In this document: positions 37,255-51,700 of the stretch, piece after piece
How the letters are laid out: the number at the start of each line of letters is the position of its first letter
Numbering within the stretch: the stretch's first letter is position 1
Origin: Lytechinus variegatus
Taxonomy: Eukaryota > Echinodermata > Echinoidea > Temnopleuroida > Toxopneustidae
Direction of reading: 5' to 3'
Assembly (NCBI RefSeq): GCF_018143015.1
Contig: NC_054741.1
Location: 64,454,697 to 64,518,696 of the forward strand
DNA: 64,000 nt
Notes under the pieces: generated by a model
The model's input: only the letters and a program-made list of their open reading frames with translations
Told to the model about the DNA's origin: nothing
Database searches by the model: none
Translations under genes and position numbers: made by a program

Positions 37255-40200
37255 ACCATGTCTCCTGGTCATATACATCTCCCATGATACATCTTGTAAT
37301 AAAATGTAGCTGCACATTGAGAGATAATTGTTGAAGTATAAGCTGTATTACTGAACCTGTCACTTGGAAGAAACATTGCCAAATTGAGGATCGCAATCAA
37401 AAATAATTCAAGACTTTTCAAACACCAATAAATTTTCCTTTTGCAACCATTCATGAAGTAACTTTTTCTTAAATTTTCTCTCAATTCAAAATGATTCCCC
37501 CGGGGTTTCACCCTCCTTTAATATAGAAGTCTTGCTCTGATGGCGAGATAAGCAATGTCGGACTGTATATGGTCATTAGAGGCTGAAATGGTAATTTTAT
37601 ATATCTATGCAATTATAATGTATTCATGTCTAGGGATTTAAAGAATGTGTTGTCTTCCTCTATCTATATACTGGTATTTCTAGAAATGTTTTAAATGTAC
37701 ACTAGCCACTGTATGAATAGACTAGAGTTAGACTATTTTAACGCACTATTTTTAAGAACATTGACTATTTTTGTGAATGAGTACTGTGGCGATCGTTCTT
37801 GTCTATGGCAATAAATCATATTGTGACTGTTATTTGGGTCTATTTCTCATGAAGTGCAGTTGTATTCTAGTTGTGCATGAGCGCTGATATCTATGATGGC
37901 ATTTGATCCTTAAAAATCAGTGGGACATCAGCTTTCATGGGGAATGGATTTTAATTTACTGACCCCATACTTTGTAAACATCATTGGAAATGCCTGCAAC
38001 AGAGCCATCTTTTGGGGAAATTGGTGTACCAGAAAGAAATCTTCAACCAAGCCTTGTTGGCTGTGGGCATTAGAGTCGGGCAAGTGAAAGTGATGCAGTG
38101 ACTTTACCATGAGGCCTTTTTCAGTAGCATGTCTGCTAGTCATAAATCTTAATCTATCATGGTTTGACCATGTGTGATGTATATATGTATATTCAAATGT
38201 GAAAATTCCCCATGACAGTGGAGGCCCCACTGATTTTAAAGTTCATGTGACAGTAGTGAAAGCTTATAGATTGACACAAAACTGATTTAATATAGATCTA
38301 GTCTTCCTTTTGTTCCACTTCAATAGAAAAATACCTCACACACATGCTGGAAGCCCGTCTCGTACATTATGGGGGAGACATGCCGTGTCGTATGTTCACG
38401 TTTATACAGAAATCTTTCATTTTTCACACAAGTAGCTTCTCAAATGGTACACATGCACAAGAATGTGTCTTTGATATTGCCACCCATTTCAAACTGTGCA
38501 TTATATGATGGAACCCTGATAATTAAATTAAAAAAAAGTGTTTCATGGAGCTATTTGTAAGTTAAGAATGACTTTGCCGAGCACTAACTTTGAGTGAAAA
38601 ATTGAAATTTGTTCGCAAGAGAAATTCATTATTTGTCAAATGTTTGATCCACTCTCACAAGGTAAAAAATTGAAAAAGTGGTGTTGGGTCATCACCCATA
38701 GCAAAGACATGTCACCACTTAAGTCAAGCGTTATTTTACGAACAGCTTGATGCATCATCCTCGGAGGCAAAGGACATTGGGTCAGATGCTTGATTCCATA
38801 AGCATAAATATGAGCGAGCAAATGCTTTTAAGAGAGAAAAGTGAAAAAAAGGGGCGGTACTTGTGAAGAGTAACAAGCCAAGGGTTGTGGTAGGCAACAG
38901 CATGATCACCAACGTTCAGAGAGGGAGTACAGCAAGATAGATTTCGATGGTTATAGAGTTTCCACCATACATTGGAAATACCCATTGCCATTTTCACATC
39001 ATCCCCACTCATTCACTTTCACGTAGAGAAATAACCAAGAACCACAAGAGAAACAGGATCAAATTGAGATACAAACATTTTGCATTTTATATTCTGTACA
39101 TTCTCAAGTTTGATTTCAAAGGGAAAATGTGAGCTATATTTCTGTGTATTTACAATACAAATTGAAAACAAAAGGTACATGTACATACATACTCACATAT
39201 CAGCATCAACTATTTACGTAATTCACACATCATTTGAACAGGAAACCAACAAGAACCTTTATACAAAATCAAAAGTCAAGAATATAATACAGAAAATATG
39301 TACATGAATGAAGAAGAAATAAGCAAACATTTGTGCGCCTTATATTTCACAAATAGCCCAGCAGGACAAACCTCGCAGTGACGACCCTTCAAGTCAAACC
39401 TTCTATAATTCAGATTCTCTACCTATGCAGTATTGGCATGATCAAATTATTCTCTATACAGCAAAGCGATACCACAAATCTATACACATTTAAAGTCGGC
39501 TACCTCACTCCATGCAGCAAAGTGTATTATTTGATTATTGTCAAATATTTTGTAGCTGCAAAAGAAACCATAAAATGAAGAAAAAAGTAGACGAATGACA
39601 TTAGATATACATGTATGCAACTTACATGCCTTTGCACAACACTAACAAAACACAAGAAATATTATCCCCCAAAATGCCTTTATGTCGTCACATGCAAACT
39701 GTATTAATACACATGAATGTTTGGATGGAACTGAAGTTCAATTAAAAGTACATGATGAAGCATTACATGTAAATACTTGAAATTGTTTATCAAACACATG
39801 AATGACAAAACTCAAACATGGTGGAATACACTGCTACTTAAATAATCTGTTTGAAAAGACAAATAACCGTCATTCACCCATTTCCATAATGCAACCACCT
39901 TTGATGCACATTATTTTGTGAAATGTTTGGATAAAAACCATTTCCTTCAGTTGTTATGAATGATGGTAAAGTCAGAACGTGACCCAAGACTATACACTAG
40001 ATTATTCTCATTGTAGGAACAAAAATGAAATCGGTCATATCCAGGTAATTAACAAAAATGGATGCATATTCTGATTCAATCAGATCAAATTACAAAAATA
40101 TATTTTTGGAAATCGGTAGAAATTCAAAACTTCACAAACTTCAAACATTATATTAAACCTCGCAACAATCAATTGATTATAACACATCCAAAAGCTAAAA

Positions 40201-41629
40201 GACCTATTCAGAAAGAAAAAAAAAACTGTAAAATTTTGAAGACCCCTTCCTTGGCATCCCCCACCCACCCCTCCCCTGAACCTGTTATTTCAGACCACAA
40301 GTCCAAATTATACTTAAAAGGTAATATGAATAATCTATCAAAACACATGATCTATCAAAATCTTAACTCCAAAAATAAGAACCTATTTCAGTAAAATACT
40401 GTTTGACAAAAACCTTTCCCATGTGCCATGTCCTCCAAGTTGGTGAAATCCTACATGGAGCACTAGACTTCACAAATTGCCAAGTGCAACATTCATACCA
40501 AACAATACTGATGGGTTGGCCTAATACTGAAAACAAACCTTACAACTTATATAGATCCTAACACTGGACACTTCTGGAGATTACATACTATTGAAAAGGA
40601 AAATGTCAACTACAATTTTGAACTACATGTACAAGCAAGTCATTTAACAATGACAACAGACACACACAAAAATGTGTGTCATAAGTAAACGCATACATCT
40701 ACTGCTAATAACTGGAAATCGGACCCCCCCCCTCTTTATCATTTAGGAAGAAATGGATTATTGTGCACAAGACAAGTGTATTTGAACATGAACACAATTC
40801 TTTTCTTCTACAAGAAAAATAAGCAATCTGAACATGTGACATTCTCTGCTTTTCCATGAATTACTTACATTGTTGGTGCATACAAAAATAAATGAGTTAA
40901 ACAGTGAATTATCAAGTTTCATAACATGACAATATGACAAGAGTGTATGTTAACATTAACCACGGACAACATCTCTGTACTTAGTTAACTGTCAACACAA
41001 TGCATAACATTCATTTTCTAAAAATAGAATCAATTTTTTTCAAAGCTCAATAAAATCGGCACTGGTTCCATGGAACCATTTAAAGTATATTTAATAAAAC
41101 ATATGTTATATTCATAACACATTTTCACAGGATGTCGGTGAAGTTAGATATAAGACATTTTGGGTACATATGGCCTTGAAGAAACTTTCGTTCAAGTTCA
41201 TGTATGAATACTTTGAACAGTTTGAACATGCTTCATATCAATAACCCATGGCCTACAAGAACCAGGTGATCCTAGTCTACATGAATTAGAAAATCTCATA
41301 TTGAATGGGCTATCATACTTGGAACACACCACAGAGGCCATGCCAGCATGGAATCAAGGGTGTTCTCATTTGTATTTATTGGTTATATTCATGAAAAAGT
41401 AGGAAAGTCATCAAGAATGAGCCCCCAAAATGTGATGAAAAGGTAGGACTCTCTGCCTTTTCCTGAAAAAGTGATGACCCTGCTTCATATAAATTCACAA
41501 CAAACTACGGCATGCTAAAGCGACCTTCTCTTGAAATCCTAGGAAAGCAAAAGGGCTAAATCAACTCTTAAGTATGGAGGCATCATGTGTAATGGTTCTC
41601 TTAATCAGAGAAAATTATCCATAATAGGC

Positions 41630-41790
41630 TGCACTGAACACAAATGAATTAAATGGGTACCTGGCAGGAATTTATTCCTTGAAACCCAGAAGTGTCTTAC
41701 AGCTGCTCTGCTAATGCCAGGGTAGCTAAACTGCATTAATGTAGAGGCTTCTGATAAAGTGATAAGTACTATACATGTATAAGCAAGCAT
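41630..41790 (+). repeat. SINE fragment, 5' truncated
   Basis: CTGCACTGAACACAAATGAA, then ATGGGTACCTGGCAGGAATT and TGCCAGGGTAGC, align with the body of the SINE at 6742-7035 (from about 6850 on). The tRNA-like head is missing. Confidence 0.7.
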
Positions 41791-42129
41791 AATCTATCAC
41801 CAGGGCCAGACCCCATCAGGATGTAGCTAGGAATTCCGGTGAGTAATGCAAAACTTTTTTTGTAAATTATGTACCCTTTGGAATTTGTAGGATCTTACTT
41901 TGGTAATTGATGTTCCTCAGTCTTCTCATTCAATATTTAAAAAAAAAGACAAATTGTTTTCAAGCAATTACTATATTTTTAAGGACCAAAACTACTATTC
42001 AAGCATTTCATGGACGAGAATATTATCTAAGGAATATCGATTTTAATCTTTACCAAGACCAAGCACATACTAGTTTACATTACTTGAGGGCACCCAAAGT
42101 TAAAGTATGTTCTGGTAACAAAAAATGTT

Positions 42130-42753
42130 GAAGAGAAGTGTCTAGAGTTTTTCAAGTCATGCTGATGACTAACTGTTATGAAAACACTGGACATTACCTC
42201 AAAGATGAAAACAAAAGTTCTTGTAATAAAGAAGATTAGTATCGAGGTGTTTGCCCATCTATAGTCATAATATTCTTTTAATGATAGGTCAGAGTAAGGT
42301 GTCAAGTGTTTGTAAAACTGCAGTGTTAACTGAACATAATTTAACAAATGCCATTACCTCAAAGATTCTTCACGAAAAAGAAATGTGTTTTTTTTGTAAT
42401 GAAGGTGCTAGAGGTGTTAAGTATATCCAAACTCTGGTGTTAACTGAGTGTTATATAACACTGGACAAGATACCATACAGATATAAGAATAAAATTGCAA
42501 TAAAATGCTATTTATTGAGGTGTACAGCATTTGCCAAGCTCTGGTGCTAAACTGTTTGCTACAAAACTCTGGAAAACCCTCAACAGTAAAAAGATCCCAT
42601 CACAAGCCTTATCTGGTGGCGAGCTGGACAGGTGTTGGCGTGGTGTCCTATGACACTAGGAAGCACTGTGAAATAATCTCTAAGCAACACTGAGGTGTTT
42701 AGCACAGCTGAATCTGGTGTTAGTTGAGTGTTCCACGACACTGGGCAGCACCA
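42130..42753. repeat. Degenerate tandem repeat covering the SETD1 stop codon and 3' UTR
   Basis: Units of roughly 105-165 bp share an anchor like GAGGTGTTAAG..CTCTGGTGTTAACTGAGTG..ACACTGGACA. Anchors lie near 42297-42353, 42411-42474, 42517-42585, 42633-42680 (partial) and 42692-42752. A second shared block, CATTACCTCAAAGAT, occurs at 42193 and 42353. The last copy (42692-42752) contains the SETD1 stop codon and its final ten or so codons. Confidence 0.6.
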
Positions 42754-45700
42754 CAGAGACAAGGAATCTTCTCATCTTCAATAGGGAACTTATAATCGTA
42801 CGTGATCTCATCTCCTACATTGATAGCCTGCTTGGAGTAGATAACAATCTTCTTTTGTGACTCCACAGTGATGATCTTCGCATAGCAGTTGGGCTATTAA
42901 AAACAGAACAAGAGATAAAGAAAATTCTTCATTTACCTTAAAGATAATATTTAGTTCTGGTTGAGTAGGATTAATTCATTACAAGATTACACACAACTAC
43001 ACAAATCATATGGATGAAGCAAAAAATACCTTTCTACCAAGAACCTAAAATTTGGACCTGCAAATCCCCATGAAAAGGGGAAAGCATTTTGAGAGAAAAT
43101 TTCAAATAATGGATATATTCTGTAATTTCTACACAATGTCATTGAAACAAAAATTGATGTTTCTTTATATGAGAATAAATGAGTGTAACATTTTCTGGAA
43201 AATATTTTTTGAAATAATTGATAATTGTTATTCCTGTTATATCCCCTTTCCCCCAACTGTTTTATACAAGCGGGGAAGAAACTGCTGCCAATTTGAGGTG
43301 TGCAAGTTGATAAATTTGAACCTAGAATAGCTGTATCGCTAAGGCTAGAGTAATGGAAAAATAGGCAGGAATATAATGGCTGCGGCTCAATGAGAAAATA
43401 TCTTCCGTCTCTAAAATAAAGAAGGAAAATTATCTAGAAATGGCGCTTCTTGCTTATTTACAATATTACTTTTTGTCATTGGATTTAAATGTAATAATAT
43501 TTGAGACATTTGTACAGAAAGATTAATATCTAATGTATTTTATCTTTTGGTACACAAAAAGATGGTTTGAAACAGGGGCTTTGATACTTTTACCTGAAAA
43601 AAGGGCATCTCTGCTTGAATTTAAAGAATGAATAATCAGTACTTACATTACAGCTATGGTTGATGAATCGAGCCAGGTTGCCTGACTTGGTAGCATCAAT
43701 GATTGTAACTGCATCGATCCTGAACAGATAGCTGCTTCCAATGCCCATCCTCTCATAGGCCTTCTCCCTGCTATCAGCTATACTCTGCCGGACTGATTCA
43801 CCAACATACTCTATGACCATCTCATCCGCTGCGATGGGCTCCATGGCATACAGACCCCAGCCGTGGATGGAACTCTTGCAGAACTTGAGGTCCTTCTTAC
43901 GGAACTGTCCGGGTGAAATTGGAAATCATTATACCAACGGTGAAATCCACTATCATCAACAAAATCCTTCTTTATATCCTAGCTACTGAAGTGTGCAAAA
44001 AAGTTGGGTATGTGCTATGTTCACCATATGGAAGAGAATTATTGAAGGGGGTGGGGGGGGGGGGTAGGTCTAAATAGAAATGGACCTCTTGTTCTCTTAG
44101 GGTCAAGCTTATGTACATTGTGTGAGAATGAGCATAAGTCTGTACTCTTCTCTAGGATACACATTGTGGGTAATTGATTGCTGAAGCATTTTCCATGAAA
44201 CCATTATAGAAAAATATCTTTGAGAAAAAGAGAGGGGCTGGCAAGCACAAAATTAAATGCCCCATTTAATTTCTCATGTCTTTGACTTCTTTGGGGGTTT
44301 TTTTTCATCAGCATTATATTAGACTTCAATGTTTTTCAAATAATGAATAATCCTTTGTTGCAACCTTCTGAAGTGGCATCATGACTTGTGACCGCTTGCC
44401 CCTACCAAAGAAGTGCCAATTGCATAAAGAGTTGCATTTAAACACTAATATATACCAAAAAAAAATTGTAAGTCCAAAATATGCTCCTGTGATTGATTGA
44501 AAATAGAAGTTGCAAATAATTAAAGAATTTAAATTCAATTACAAAACTTTATGAAATGAGGCACATGAAAAGTACACATACCTGTAGTTGGTTGAACTTG
44601 AAGAGATTTGACACTTGTTCTTCTTGTTGCTGAAGGACGGCAATGAATCGACGTTGATCAGATCGAGCATCCCTGGATACCTCTAATCTTTTCTTGGTTG
44701 TTGACTCCTGAAAAATAGAACATGATAGATGTTTCTTGTCAAAAAATATTATTTGATTTCGTATTATTGTAAATGGCCACCAGGGGAGCATAAATTTTCA
44801 TGAGGCATCTTTTCAATTACAAAACATTTCTTCAGTTAACTTGAAAAAACATATTCAAATGAATATACCAATATCTGTGACCTTTGACTTTGATATTCCC
44901 ATTATACAGATCATTGTTGCTCTTTTATGCATACTTTGATCAAGTTTGGAATTGATCCGTTGTACATTTCCTTAAATATAGCAAGAACAAAAAAACAGTA
45001 CAGACTAATGGACAGGCTACCAACAAAAATCAATGCATCCCAAACCTCCTACGATTGGTAGAGGCAAAAACATAATTAAAATCAAATTAGACTTTAAACT
45101 TAGATCAATGTTTGACTTACATATAGTCATCTTCATAGACAAATACAAAATTTTAAGCAGGGCTTGCATGAATGCCATACTAAACAGTCTCAATATCCCT
45201 CCCATTGGCCTTAGACATGTTGCGCGACCTTTTCAATATTCTCCTTTTCAGCTGTAATAGAGTAGTGTACTCTAAAGGTATAAAGAGATGGCCTTGTCTT
45301 CAGAATACCAAAGCCAAGGCATGTTTTACTGTATGTTTTTAGCCTATAAAGAATGTTATTGACTGTTAAAACCTGAAGAGCATGTCATGAAGAGTTTTGT
45401 CAGTGATTTGCACGGTCAGGTGTTAAAGGTACTAGAAATCCTTGCAGTCAGTGAAAATCAGCAACGAAACTGTTCGTGAAATGCTCCCCAGGAGTCATGA
45501 CTTACATCCAAGGCGCTGCTGTCCGTCACGCTCTCCTGGACATACGTCCTGGCCTTGGTGAGGTACTTGACTTTCTCTTTGTTGGAGATCTTGTAGTATC
45601 CTTCCGTCCTGGCAGTACCCGTGGCATGAACCCTACTCTCTTCATCAACCTTTTTTCTCTTGGGCTGTGGTGGGTCTGGACATGACGTCAGTAAGGGTGG

Positions 45701-48700
45701 AGTTAAGGATAAAACTCAGTTGTGGAATGATCTCAAAATGCATTCAAAATAAATCGAATAATTGACCACCCAAGTGTTTATAAGTATAAATGAAAATAAA
45801 CTATTGGCAAGTGCATTGGGAGAAAATTTGTAATATCTGAGAAATTAGCAAAATAAACATGGCATTTGTGCCATGTGCTGGATCTTTTGCCAACAAGAAT
45901 AGTACATTGTCTCACAAGAGCTTTTCTGTGTGGCGATATTCAGTGTGATTGTTTTTCAGCTAAGATTTCATGATATCACAAAATTAGGTAAATGGTAATG
46001 AAGCAGATCTAGATCTACAATGACATGGTGACATTTACTTTCTAATGAAATTATTGTTTGTTGTAAGAAAATATCCTTAGCTATAAGGAAAGAATCTAAT
46101 GGGTTATTCTATCTCTTTGTTTCTAAGTTAAAAAAAAAGTATTCTGAGACTCTCCATATTTCTTAAGTAAAAAGAGAAAACCATCAAACAGAAACCTACT
46201 GAAAAGCTAATAATTATTAGGGAAGCCATTTATTATTGATTAAAAAATAAGGAAAACAAGTGGAATGCCTCTGACCGTCTCACCTGCATCACGCGATTCA
46301 ATATAGCAGCAGTGCTGACTTTGAAAACTACTCTAACTCGCACATGTTCAGTGATACATAGTTACTCTTATGTCCACTTTTTATGAACTAGACCAATAAA
46401 CTTACAGAGATATGATGGTTATTCAACAGAAACCCCATCATGGCCAAAGTTCATTGACCTTACATGACCTTTGACCTTGATCATGTGACCTGAAACTTGC
46501 ACAGGATGTTCAGTGATACTTTATTACTCTTATGTACAAGTTTCATGAATCAGATCCATAAACTTTCAAAGTTATGATGGTAATTCAACAGATACCCCCA
46601 ATTCGGCCAAAGTTCATTGACCCTAAATGACCTTTGACCTTGGTCATGTGACATGAAACTCTAATAGGATGTTCAGTAATACTTGAATAACCTTATGGCC
46701 AAGTTTCATGAACTAGGTCCATAGACTTTCTAAGTTATGATGTCATTTCAAAAACTTAACCTCAGGTTAAGATTTGATGTTGACGCCGCCGTCATCGGAA
46801 AAGCGGCGCCTATAGTCTCACTCTGCTATGCAGGTGAGACAAAAACTATTGTTATAATAAAAAGTATGATTGTAAAGGATATGTGGATGTGCCATCCAAT
46901 GGGTGTAACTCAGCCATGGGAAGTTTCCAGCTTCCAGGAGTGTCTCGTAACTCTTCCTGATGTAGAATGCATCCTCATGAGTAATGCCTGTTCTGAGGAA
47001 CTCGTACAACAATGTCCACTCTTCATAGTAGTTCCTTGGCTTGAATTCCTGAACCTTTGGCTCAGGAACGATGACAATCTCCTCCTCCAGGATTTTGGCG
47101 AGCTCATTCTTCCGTTTCCGCGCCTTCTTCTTCTCTGCCTTCTCGGCTTTCTGCCTCTGTTTTTCCTCCTTGTCTTTCTCCTTGCCGACCGACACATACT
47201 TGACCTCTGGGATGAGGTTGGTGGTCTTCTCTGAGAGGATCTCCTGTTTCTTGAGTTCTTCGGCAGCAGGTGCAGGCTTGACCTTGGCTGGGGTTGGTTT
47301 CTGGCAGTAGGTGTGGTCAATGATGGCCAAAGGTTCAAGGACAACCTTGGGTTGTTTCTGTGCAAGGTGTGATACATGCAATCATTATCAAACACTACTC
47401 AGCATCTATCCTCAATAAGGAAAAATCATGGTTGAAATAGGCCATGAACAAATCAACATTTCACAACTTACTCTATTACCACGTAAAATTACCACATACC
47501 ACACAATCTTATTATTTACTTCCACCATTAAACTTTCATGATGAACAGGCTAAAAGATAAGAGCATTAATTCTGTATATCATTACAAAAAGTATTACTAG
47601 TTCAAAGAACAAAAGTCTCTCTGAAAATTACATACTGATCAGCTAGTTCTCAATGATACATAACCCACTCAACTCACCATCAACAGATTCTTATAGTCTC
47701 CCACATCCACTTCTGCTTCCGATCCCGATAGGGTCTTTTCCGATGAGTCGTCCATGGTGGCAGAAGTATCTCCCTTGAAAGCTGTCATCTCGCCGACCTC
47801 CGAGGTCTCACTCGCATGGCGAAGGGCCTGTAGAGACTGAGCAGCTTGGATGTCCGACATGTCCACATCTTCAAGGCCGCCCTTTTCAATGTCCGACGAT
47901 GACTGGTCAAGTTTGTCCTTGGCCTTGGTGGCCATCTCCACCAAGATCTCAAAGGCACCCAACCGATCTTCCTTTTCATCAGTCTTCTTGGTAGTTGGTG
48001 TTCCTTTCCTGCAAAATGCCAATTGTTGTATTTCAATTACAAAGGGTTCAACATTTACAGACTCTCATGGTGTTTTTTTTAATAAAGTTTGTCCTTAAAT
48101 TCATGGAATGACCATAAATGGACCTTTGTTTACTGCATGCAACTTATCTTAATGCTACTTGGACCTTTATTTTTAATAGATGTCCAGTGTTTTCTTTATT
48201 ATTAAATGTACATTCTCACAACTTACAAACATATCTGGGTAAAACATGAGTTTAATTCATATTTTTGTATTGCTATCCATGGGTGGTTGGAATGAGGACC
48301 TGGACATACTGAAAAAAAATCATCTAGTATCATGCTTGCTACGTAGACTGGGAACAGGAAATGATGAGGGTAATTCTCTAAAGTAATGAGTTGTCTTTAT
48401 TTTCTAGTTCATATGAAAAGTTCTAAAACTATCAAATTATAGCGTTCGTGCAGTTCATGAAATGAAGTAAAATTTGAGATGAATGGGGCATAGAATTATC
48501 ACAAAATTGACTAAATTATATAGAATTTCCTACGAGAGGAACAACAGATAATCTCACACATGTATCTCTATACACAAACAACACTTTGAGACCATATTTT
48601 CATCAGTTTCAGACCATGGGGGGGGGGTAAAAATAATTACAAGGGTTTATTCTACTTCTTAGAGTGCTAGTAAATCAGAATGGAAAGCATGTTATCTAGC

Positions 48701-51700
48701 TCACCTATCCATCTCTTCTTCATCCGAGTCCGACTCCTCTGATTCCGATTCCGAACTAGAGGATTCCGTCTCGGAACTGGAGCTGCTTTCACTCCAGTCC
48801 TCATCTGAATCATCTTCAGACGCATCAGATAGACTTGGCTTGTCTGTAACATATGACACAATGGACAAGATCACATTATCCCAAGATATACCTTATGCAG
48901 CATGGTGGTACCAATAGATTCATTTAAACAAAATACCGCTGCATCATACATACCATATACCCAATCGATATTTAACATTTCATATTCAAATGTAGATTAA
49001 TGTCCTGCTAAAGAACATGCTGTTAATGCAAAGGGGTGGCTCAAGCCAAGACTTTGTGTTTCACTATGTAGGAAATTATCCCCTGATCCACAACAGAAAT
49101 ACTGGACCTACAACTGAATACAGATTAAATGTATTGATCTAAATACACATGGATGTTACTGAATCCAGAGTTGAAATAAAACAATGGAATCCACAACTGA
49201 AATATACATGAACTGTACCAGATTTACAAACAAAATATATATGGCAAGTATTGGATCAAAAAATCGAAATGAACAAAAGAAATATAATGTATCAATATTA
49301 TGAGAATAAAAAATGAAACAATTAAAATATGTCACTATCACCAGAACCAAAACTGAAAAATCAAATGACCTGAATCCGCAGCTAAATATACATGAAACAT
49401 ACCTTCAGTTACTTTGCTTGGTGTCTCAGACTCCTGCGTGTCCTGACTCTCCTCTTCCTCCTTATCCAAATCAACTGCTACAACTTCATCCTTCTTTGGT
49501 GGCGTCTTCTCCAACTTCTTCTTGGTCACCTCCTTTGTCACAACCTCTTCCTCAACTTCTTCGTCCTCTTCCTCTTCATCCTCATCCTCCTCCTCTTCTT
49601 CCTCTTCCTCATCCTCATCTTCCTCCTCCTCTTCATCTTCATCCTCTAGATCTTTCTCGACATCCTTGTCTTCGTCTTCTTCCTCCTCCTCCTCGCTGCT
49701 GGATGAGTAGATGAATTCTCTGGCCCTCTTGGCCCTTTCCCTGCGGTCGAGGATCTGGGGTTCTGAAGTCTGGCTGGAGAGTTCGGTGATTTCATCTTGT
49801 TCCGTGTCTGTACAATTCAAAGGAAAAGAGGGGTAGACAGTGGTGAGTCAATAATGCATACATTGTGGTATGTTTGAGTTGAACAATTTTTAACAAGGAA
49901 ATATTATACCACTAATTGCGATGCATTATCACATTAATGTCACAATAGAGGAGGTTGGCTTGAATTCTATATGCTTCGATTGGAAGTGCAAGTACAGAGC
50001 AATGTTTTCCCAGATTTTTTGCTGGGAACCCGCTTTAAGCAAGGAACCTCTTTTACCAGAAGAGTATTCAAGGTTTACTAAATATTGGTTTCTTTTGCAC
50101 TGAACCTGGTTCTAGACAAACCTGATTTGTTTTTATGGAAACAATTTTTATATTATATAATTGCTTGTTTCCGCATCTTTATTTTCATTTTGTCTTTCAA
50201 GATTTTGTTTTCCTTCATCCCTATTGATAAATTTCTTCCTTCCTTCCTTTCTCCCTCTTTCTGGTTCATGATTTTCATCATTAGCGTCTTACCTGACATT
50301 TCATCAGAATCCTCATCGATGACTGGCGGTGTGACCGGCCTCTTCTCATCCACTTCCTTGACTTCATCATCAACATCGCCTACCTCGTCCTCTGGGGGTG
50401 GTGAGGCTGGTTTCCTCTTAACCTACAAGAACAAAAATACTTATGGCATTGTCAAGTGGAAATGTTTCCCCTGACATCTTACTTGATCAGTGCTAATGCT
50501 ATAATGGTTGGCACCGGTCGAAACCATCTACCACTCAACATTCAAGATCAACACTAATTTACCCACCGACAAAGAAAATGCTTTCACCCCTGAACCCGAT
50601 GGCAAGGTGCCAGGGAATTTCAAACCACCACCAAAAGGTCACCAGTGACAACCTTGAACTTGAGCATTTATCAGTACCAGTGCAATGTACAAACAATATA
50701 AAATAATTTTATTCACATGAATACATGTCAATACTTTTTGTTTCCTCATTTTCCCATTACCATTCCCCCTACTTTAGAAGCTTTTCTCTGTTTTTGGACA
50801 AATGAATGATTTCAGGCTCAATGGTGACCTTTTGGCATTGTTGTGCTGCAGATTTTAACATCAGCGCTGCACCAAGCGCTGCACCAAACAAGAAATGAAG
50901 CTATGATTGAGCTCTTTTGTGATATGGGATTGTAAATTACCTTGAAAGAAGGCATCCTTGGCATATTGGCTCGTAGTCCTAACCCTAATCCTTCCATACC
51001 AAACGCAGAGAAGGATGATTCCAGCATGCTTGGTATGGCAGGGGGAGGCTTCTTAGGGGCTTTCTCCTCCTCCTTCGGCTTCATCATATCCTATGATAAC
51101 AATGACAGTAGTACAAGAAAGTTATCATATAATACTAAAATAAGTCAAATAAATTACAGAAAACTTATTCAAAATAAATTAACAGACTTTTCCTGTACAT
51201 TATACAAAACAAAAAGGTTTAGATAATTTTGGTTTATGAAGAAGTTGCTTACGAAGTTACAACGAACCAAAGATGCAATTTGGGATTAATATTTAAAAAA
51301 AAACAGGAAAATCATCAAGAATTAGCTATTTGTAAACTAATTTTTTTATTGCTTAAACATAAGTTCTTCAGTCTGAATTCAGACTTTAATCTGAAGAGTG
51401 GCATCCCTGAATGAATATGAATCTATAAATATGAGCTTTACATTTTGAATTCTTCTTGCATGCTTGCACAAAATTGCTTGACTGAAAATAACCTCCATTC
51501 CTCTGTGGCCAAAAGATCATGGAAATTTATGACATGAATTGAATTTGTTAATATATTTGCAAGTTCTATGAGTGAATGTTCATCTTTATGCAATAGACTG
51601 AAGTTCATTTTTAGTAAGTACATGACAAATTGGATAATTGTATTTGCTATTTTTCTCAATCGCTTCACCTATTTGCCAATTTGAAGCTTCCAATCCTAGC

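Larger units (their letters stand above)
33886..42719. other. Convergent intergenic region: probable 3' UTRs of B3GLCT and SETD1
   Basis: No coding exon was found in 8.8 kb. B3GLCT (plus) and SETD1 (minus) converge here. Plus-strand AATAAA candidates for B3GLCT occur near 35066 and at about 37810; the latter is followed by T/G-rich sequence. On the minus strand AATAAA occurs near 42515 and 41381, possible SETD1 signals. The region also holds foldback elements (35510-35752, 35785-36063, 36823-37254) and a SINE fragment (41630-41790). Open frames at 35422-35772 and 40062-40394 show no domain or splice support. Confidence 0.5.

Noticed and set aside
40062-40394. 110-codon plus-strand frame
   Set aside because: AT-rich, with no domain; it lies in probable 3' UTR sequence antisense to SETD1.
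46818-46882. Read-through extension of SETD1 exon 11 ([10 protein letters not shown]...)
   Set aside because: This is the start of the AT-AC intron and a transposon end; the conserved protein continues at 45690.
49313-49714. Plus-strand serine- and proline-rich frames
   Set aside because: Antisense shadows of the acidic exon 8 of SETD1.
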